Assembly (NCBI RefSeq): GCF_000737325.1
Contig: NZ_CP011125.1
Coordinates: forward strand, 5,890,001-5,954,000
Reading direction: 5' to 3'
DNA from: Sandaracinus amylolyticus
Lineage (GTDB): Bacteria > Myxococcota_A > Polyangia > Polyangiales > Sandaracinaceae
Length of the DNA stretch: 64,000 nucleotides
Position 1 is the stretch's first letter. Each line of letters starts with the position of its first letter. The notes under the pieces were generated by a model. It was not told the DNA's origin. It did not search any database and worked only from the letters and a program-made list of their open reading frames with translations. The position numbers and the translations under genes were made by a program. Of the stretch, positions 60,622 through 64,000 are shown one piece after another.

Positions 60622-62700
60622 TCACGGGCAGTTGTACTGCACGACGAGATCCTCGATCGACGGAGCACGCGAGCCTCCGTCGCTGAAGAGCTGGAGCTCG
60701 AGCTCGAGGTGACGTCCGGTGCCCACCGGACCGGGCATCGCGACGAGGTCGGTCGGTCGCGCGGTGAAGGGCCCGACCCACGTCGCGCTGGCGAGATCGA
60801 CGACGTCGTCCGCGGTGCGCGCGCGCAGCTCGAGCCGCGTGCCCGCGGGCACGCTCGCGTCCCACGTCACGTGCTCCCACTCGGTCGGGCCCACCGCGCA
60901 GCCCGCGAGGATCGTCCGGTAGTAGCCGTTCGGCGCGGTGAACGTGCGCAGCGCGTAGCCCGTGAAGTCGCTGTACGTGTACGGCGCGATGCCGGTGGGG
61001 AACTCGCGCGACGCACCGGTGCGAGGATCGACGCGCGTCGCGGTCGCCGATTCTTGGTTGACCAACCAAACCATCCCCGCGGAGTCGAGGCCCACGCCCG
61101 TCGTGCCTCGCCCCGGGAGCGGATCCAGCGTCGTGCCCCAGACGCGCTGCACGGCGCCGCGGTTCGCGTCGAGGATCGTCACGCGCGAGATCGGCGGGCT
61201 CGCCTCGACGCCGCCGCCCGGCAGCACGCGGTAGTACTCGTGCGACGACGCGACGTACACGCGCCCGCCCGCGTCCGCCGCGATACCGCGTGTCACGCCG
61301 GAGTCGGGCAGCGCGAACTCGCTCCACGCGCGCGAGGTCTGATCGAAGCGGAACACCGCGCCGCACGTGAAGCCCGCGAGCCACACGCGATCGTCCGCGT
61401 CGACCGCGATGCCGTACGAGCCGGTGCACCCCGCGACGCGACCGGGCGCGGTGTCCATGCGCGCGACGCGTCCGGTCGCGGTGTCGATCGCGACGATGGT
61501 CGCAGTCGAGATCTCGACGAACCACACCTGGCCGCGACCGTCCGCGGCCGCGCCGTACGGGTAGAACCCACCGATCGTGGTGCGCGGGAGATCGACGGTG
61601 CGGATCACGTGACCGTCGTCGGGATCGAGCTGCACCGCACGACGCTCGTTGAAGAGCCCGACCCACACCGTGCCCGCGGCGTCGACCGCGATCGCGCGCG
61701 GCACGCCGTCGACCCCACCGACGTCGACGGTCCAGAGCAGGCACTCGTCGCGCTGTCCGAGGAACTCACCCGGGACCGTGCGCTCGACGACGCCGTCGCC
61801 GTCGAGATCGCGCGAGGTGTCGATCACGCCGTTGCCGTTGCGATCGATGCAGTCGCTCTCGACGCCCGCGATCTTCGTGACCGTGCCCTGCGCGAAGAAC
61901 GCGCGGTTCGCGACGTACACCGCGCCGCGCAGATCGACCGCGGTGCGCGAAGGACAGTTGCCGCCACGTCGCTGGGTCTCGCACTCCTCGCCGGTGGGCG
62001 ACGCGTGGTTGCTGCCGTCGCGCAGCACGGAGTCGTACTCGGCGGCCTGGCGTCCATCGCGCGTGTCGACGCGTGTGATCGTCGCGAACGCGGTGTTCGC
62101 GATCCATGCGAAATAGGTCTCGGTGCGCGAGGTGCTCAGCGTGAGCTCGCCCGACGGATCGACCGTCACGCCGGCCGCGTCACCGTCGGGATCCCATCCG
62201 GTCTCGCCCGGCACCGGCACGCGTCGACATCCGGGACGACAGTCGAGGCACTCCGAGAGCGCGCCCTCGTCGATGCGCGCGTCGCAGTCCTGATCGGCGC
62301 CGTCGCAGCGCTCGGGGCGGCCCGGCGCGACGTTCGCGTCGCGGTCGTCGCAGTCGCCGGCGCACGAGGAGGCTCCGTCGCCGTCGAGGTCGCGATCCTC
62401 GGCGACGTGCGAGCACGCGTCGGCCGCGGGATCGCAGCGATCGATCGTGCACTCGTCGCCGTCGTCGCAGGTCGGAGGCGGCGCGACGATGCAGGTGCCG
62501 TCGGGCGCGCAGCCTTCCGCGCCGTTGCAGAAGACGCCGTCGTCGCACGCGGGGCACGGAGGGATCGCCGCGTCGACGCGACCCGCGTCGATGCGTGTGC
62601 CGGCATCGACGCCGCGCCGCGGCGGGAAGTCGACGCCGGTGCTCGATCCGCACGCGACGAGCGAGAGCGAGAGCGCGACCACCCATGAGCGCGCGTGCAT
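60622..62700 (-). CDS. Lipoprotein with MopE motif and beta-propeller (virginiamycin-B-lyase-like)
   Basis: A 692-residue lipoprotein (LSLSLVACGSS). The N-terminal 150 residues are Cys-rich with a MopE-like stretch: DRDLDGDGASSCAGDCDD and RCDGADQDCDARIDEG. Residues 190-560 form a beta-propeller with IAVDAAGTVWVGLFNER-like blades as in Vgb lyase. The C-terminal 120 residues look like a discoidin/jelly-roll domain. ATG at 62700 chosen because it starts the signal peptide; ATG at 62730 is also in frame. Probably a surface protein. Confidence 0.87.
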   Translation of the reverse strand: MHARSWVVALSLSLVACGSSTGVDFPPRRGVDAGTRIDAGRVDAAIPPCPACDDGVFCNGAEGCAPDGTCIVAPPPTCDDGDECTIDRCDPAADACSHVAEDRDLDGDGASSCAGDCDDRDANVAPGRPERCDGADQDCDARIDEGALSECLDCRPGCRRVPVPGETGWDPDGDAAGVTVDPSGELTLSTSRTETYFAWIANTAFATITRVDTRDGRQAAEYDSVLRDGSNHASPTGEECETQRRGGNCPSRTAVDLRGAVYVANRAFFAQGTVTKIAGVESDCIDRNGNGVIDTSRDLDGDGVVERTVPGEFLGQRDECLLWTVDVGGVDGVPRAIAVDAAGTVWVGLFNERRAVQLDPDDGHVIRTVDLPRTTIGGFYPYGAAADGRGQVWFVEISTATIVAIDTATGRVARMDTAPGRVAGCTGSYGIAVDADDRVWLAGFTCGAVFRFDQTSRAWSEFALPDSGVTRGIAADAGGRVYVASSHEYYRVLPGGGVEASPPISRVTILDANRGAVQRVWGTTLDPLPGRGTTGVGLDSAGMVWLVNQESATATRVDPRTGASREFPTGIAPYTYSDFTGYALRTFTAPNGYYRTILAGCAVGPTEWEHVTWDASVPAGTRLELRARTADDVVDLASATWVGPFTARPTDLVAMPGPVGTGRHLELELQLFSDGGSRAPSIEDLVVQYNCP

Positions 62701-62713
62701 GCCTTCGAGGCTC

Positions 62714-62732
62714 GCATGCACGCGCTGCATGC
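62714..62732. other. Small perfect inverted repeat between MATE and lipoprotein genes
   Basis: gcatgca, five bases, tgcatgc. It lies nine bases after the MATE stop and before the lipoprotein start. May be a weak terminator or binding site. Confidence 0.35.
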
Positions 62733-62740
62733 GTCGAGCG

Positions 62741-64000
62741 CTACACCCGCGCGATCGCGCGCCGGCTCAGCCTGACGAAGCGCACCGTCATCGCAATCGC
62801 GACGCAAGTGAGCCCCGCGGACAGCCCCCACCACAGGCCCGCCGCGCCGAGATCGAGCACGCCCCACGCGAGCGCGATCCCGAGCGGGAGACCGACCGCG
62901 TAGTGCCCGCTCAGGTTGATCACGAGCGGCCAGAACGTGTCGCCGGCACCGCGCAGCGCGCCCTGCGCGATCGTCTGCGCGCCGTCGCTCAGCTGGAAGC
63001 ACGCGGCCACGAAGAGCAGCGGCACCGCGGTGCGGATCACGGCGGGCTCGAGCGTGAAGAGCGACGCGAGGTGCTCGGGGATCGCGAGCAGCACGAGCGC
63101 GCCCACCGTCATGATCGCGGTGCCCGACGCGACTCCGACGAGGCCCGCGCGCCGGGTCGCGACGGCGTCGTCGCGCCCGATCGCGTGGCCGACTCTCACG
63201 CTCGTCGCCGCGCCCACGCCGAGCGCGATCTGGAACGTCGTCGACACGAGCGAGAGCGCGACCTGATGCCCGCCCATCACCTCGGTGCCGAAGCGCGTCA
63301 TCAGCATCGTCACCAGCGAGAACGAGCCCGCCTCGATCAGGAACTGCACCGCGATCGCGCCGCCGATGCGCACCGCGCGCGCGAGCAGCACGCGATCGGG
63401 CGCACGCAGCGAGCCGTCGCCCGGGGGCACGTCGAGCACGGTGATCGGCGCCGCGGCGATCACGAGCTGCACGATCGTCGCGACCGCGGTCGCGTACCCC
63501 GCGCCCGCGATGCCGAACGCCGGCACCCCGAGCGGCGCGTAGCCGAACGAGAGGCCCATCGCGACGGGCACGTTCACGACGTTCGCGACCACCACTGCGA
63601 TCAAGAGCGAGCGCGTGCGGCCGAGCGCCTGGAGGTACGCGCGCGACGCGGCGAGCACGAGGAACGGCAGCAGGCTCGGCAAGCGCGCGTGCAGATAGGT
63701 GCGCGTGAGCGAGAGCACCTCGGGCGTCGCGTCGAATCGATGCAGCTGCTCGCCGATCGCGATGACGATCGCGGAGAGCGGCACCGTCACCGCGACCGCG
63801 AGCCACACGCCTTGCCACAGGATGCGTCGCGCCGTGCGGTGCTCTCCCGCGCCGACCGCCTGCGCGATCAGCGGATCGAGGCCGAACATCAGGCCCATCC
63901 CGAACACCGCGAGCAGGAAGAAGATCGCGTTGCCGAGCCCCGCGGCGGCGAGCTCGGACGCGCCGAGGCGCCCGACGATCGCGATGTCGACGAGGCTCAG
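62741..64000 (-). CDS. MATE family multidrug exporter (N-terminus outside window)
   Basis: 419 residues are present; the first coding base seen is at 64000 and the start lies further right. About 11 membrane helices with MATE motifs MGLMFGLDPLIAQAVGAG and TSVRVGHAIGRDDAVATRRAG. Exporters of this family use sodium or proton gradients to expel cationic drugs. An internal ATG at 63907 is not the real start, because the frame upstream encodes the expected VDIAIVGRLGASELAAAGLG helix. Confidence 0.93.
   Translation of the reverse strand: MSLVDIAIVGRLGASELAAAGLGNAIFFLLAVFGMGLMFGLDPLIAQAVGAGEHRTARRILWQGVWLAVAVTVPLSAIVIAIGEQLHRFDATPEVLSLTRTYLHARLPSLLPFLVLAASRAYLQALGRTRSLLIAVVVANVVNVPVAMGLSFGYAPLGVPAFGIAGAGYATAVATIVQLVIAAAPITVLDVPPGDGSLRAPDRVLLARAVRIGGAIAVQFLIEAGSFSLVTMLMTRFGTEVMGGHQVALSLVSTTFQIALGVGAATSVRVGHAIGRDDAVATRRAGLVGVASGTAIMTVGALVLLAIPEHLASLFTLEPAVIRTAVPLLFVAACFQLSDGAQTIAQGALRGAGDTFWPLVINLSGHYAVGLPLGIALAWGVLDLGAAGLWWGLSAGLTCVAIAMTVRFVRLSRRAIARV

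Noticed and set aside
63907-63907. MATE start at an internal ATG
   Set aside because: The frame continues to the window edge and encodes the expected preceding membrane helix.

Overview
The window is very GC-rich, densely packed DNA that looks like a myxobacterium of the Polyangia/Sandaracinaceae type. The evidence is indirect: a peptidase with a MYXO-CTERM-like tail, three proteins with MopE-type D/C-rich metal-binding motifs, lipoproteins with Asp/Gly/Ala-rich 'DAG' spacers, a DUF1592/DUF1552 pair, two Ser/Thr protein kinases and many GTG/TTG starts. No rRNA, tRNA, CRISPR array, insertion sequence or phage gene was seen. I recognise about 43 protein genes, including two cut by the window edges.

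Layout. 1-7.8 kb: end of an unidentified gene, a cyclase/ATPase/TPR-like protein with pspA, a sugar-nucleotide epimerase and two TPR proteins. 7.9-12.9 kb (minus): a tight run of SDR, pirin, Imm42-like protein, queA, tgt and nitroreductase with 4-base overlaps; queA and tgt make queuosine in tRNA. 12.9-21.1 kb: a complete cbb3 oxidase operon on the minus strand in the order ccoI-ccoS-ccoNO(fused)-ccoQ-ccoP-ccoG, with a divergent TauE/SafE-like membrane protein. 21.2-21.5 kb: a 43-base tandem repeat. 21.5-26.8 kb (minus): a zinc-ribbon protein with repeated TMLG motifs, a receptor-like Ser/Thr kinase and a beta-propeller lipoprotein-like protein. 27-30.3 kb: two convergent secreted lipoproteins.

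30.4-37.3 kb (minus) is the most interesting part. It holds a heme-oxygenase-like putative diiron enzyme, a 51-codon gene with a good ribosome binding site that is easily missed, a hairpin with a T-run, a flavin-dependent halogenase-like enzyme, and one reading frame joining a degenerate S53 (sedolisin) domain to an aspartyl/asparaginyl beta-hydroxylase domain. An XRE/ScfR-type regulator lies just downstream. I read this as a candidate ribosomally made, modified peptide (RiPP-like) locus in which the short peptide is the substrate. This is inference from gene content and order.

37.6-46 kb: iron superoxide dismutase, a cysteine-synthase-like enzyme, a small lipoprotein overlapping an M23 peptidase, a second Ser/Thr kinase, cysS and a PATAN/DnaJ/TPR protein. 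46-52 kb: a lipoprotein, an HSL-type esterase, an XPB helicase-Bax1 (DUF790) pair preceded by an orphan HEARH metallopeptidase. 52-57 kb: a NYN-LOTUS protein, the DUF1592/DUF1552 pair and a CxxCH lipoprotein. 57-64 kb: methionine salvage genes mtnB-mtnD, a divergent aminotransferase, a quinone oxidoreductase, a beta-propeller/MopE lipoprotein and a MATE exporter cut by the right edge.

A recurring theme is a TANNNT box 6-10 bases before the start codon of genes that lack a ribosome binding site, which suggests leaderless transcripts in this genome.
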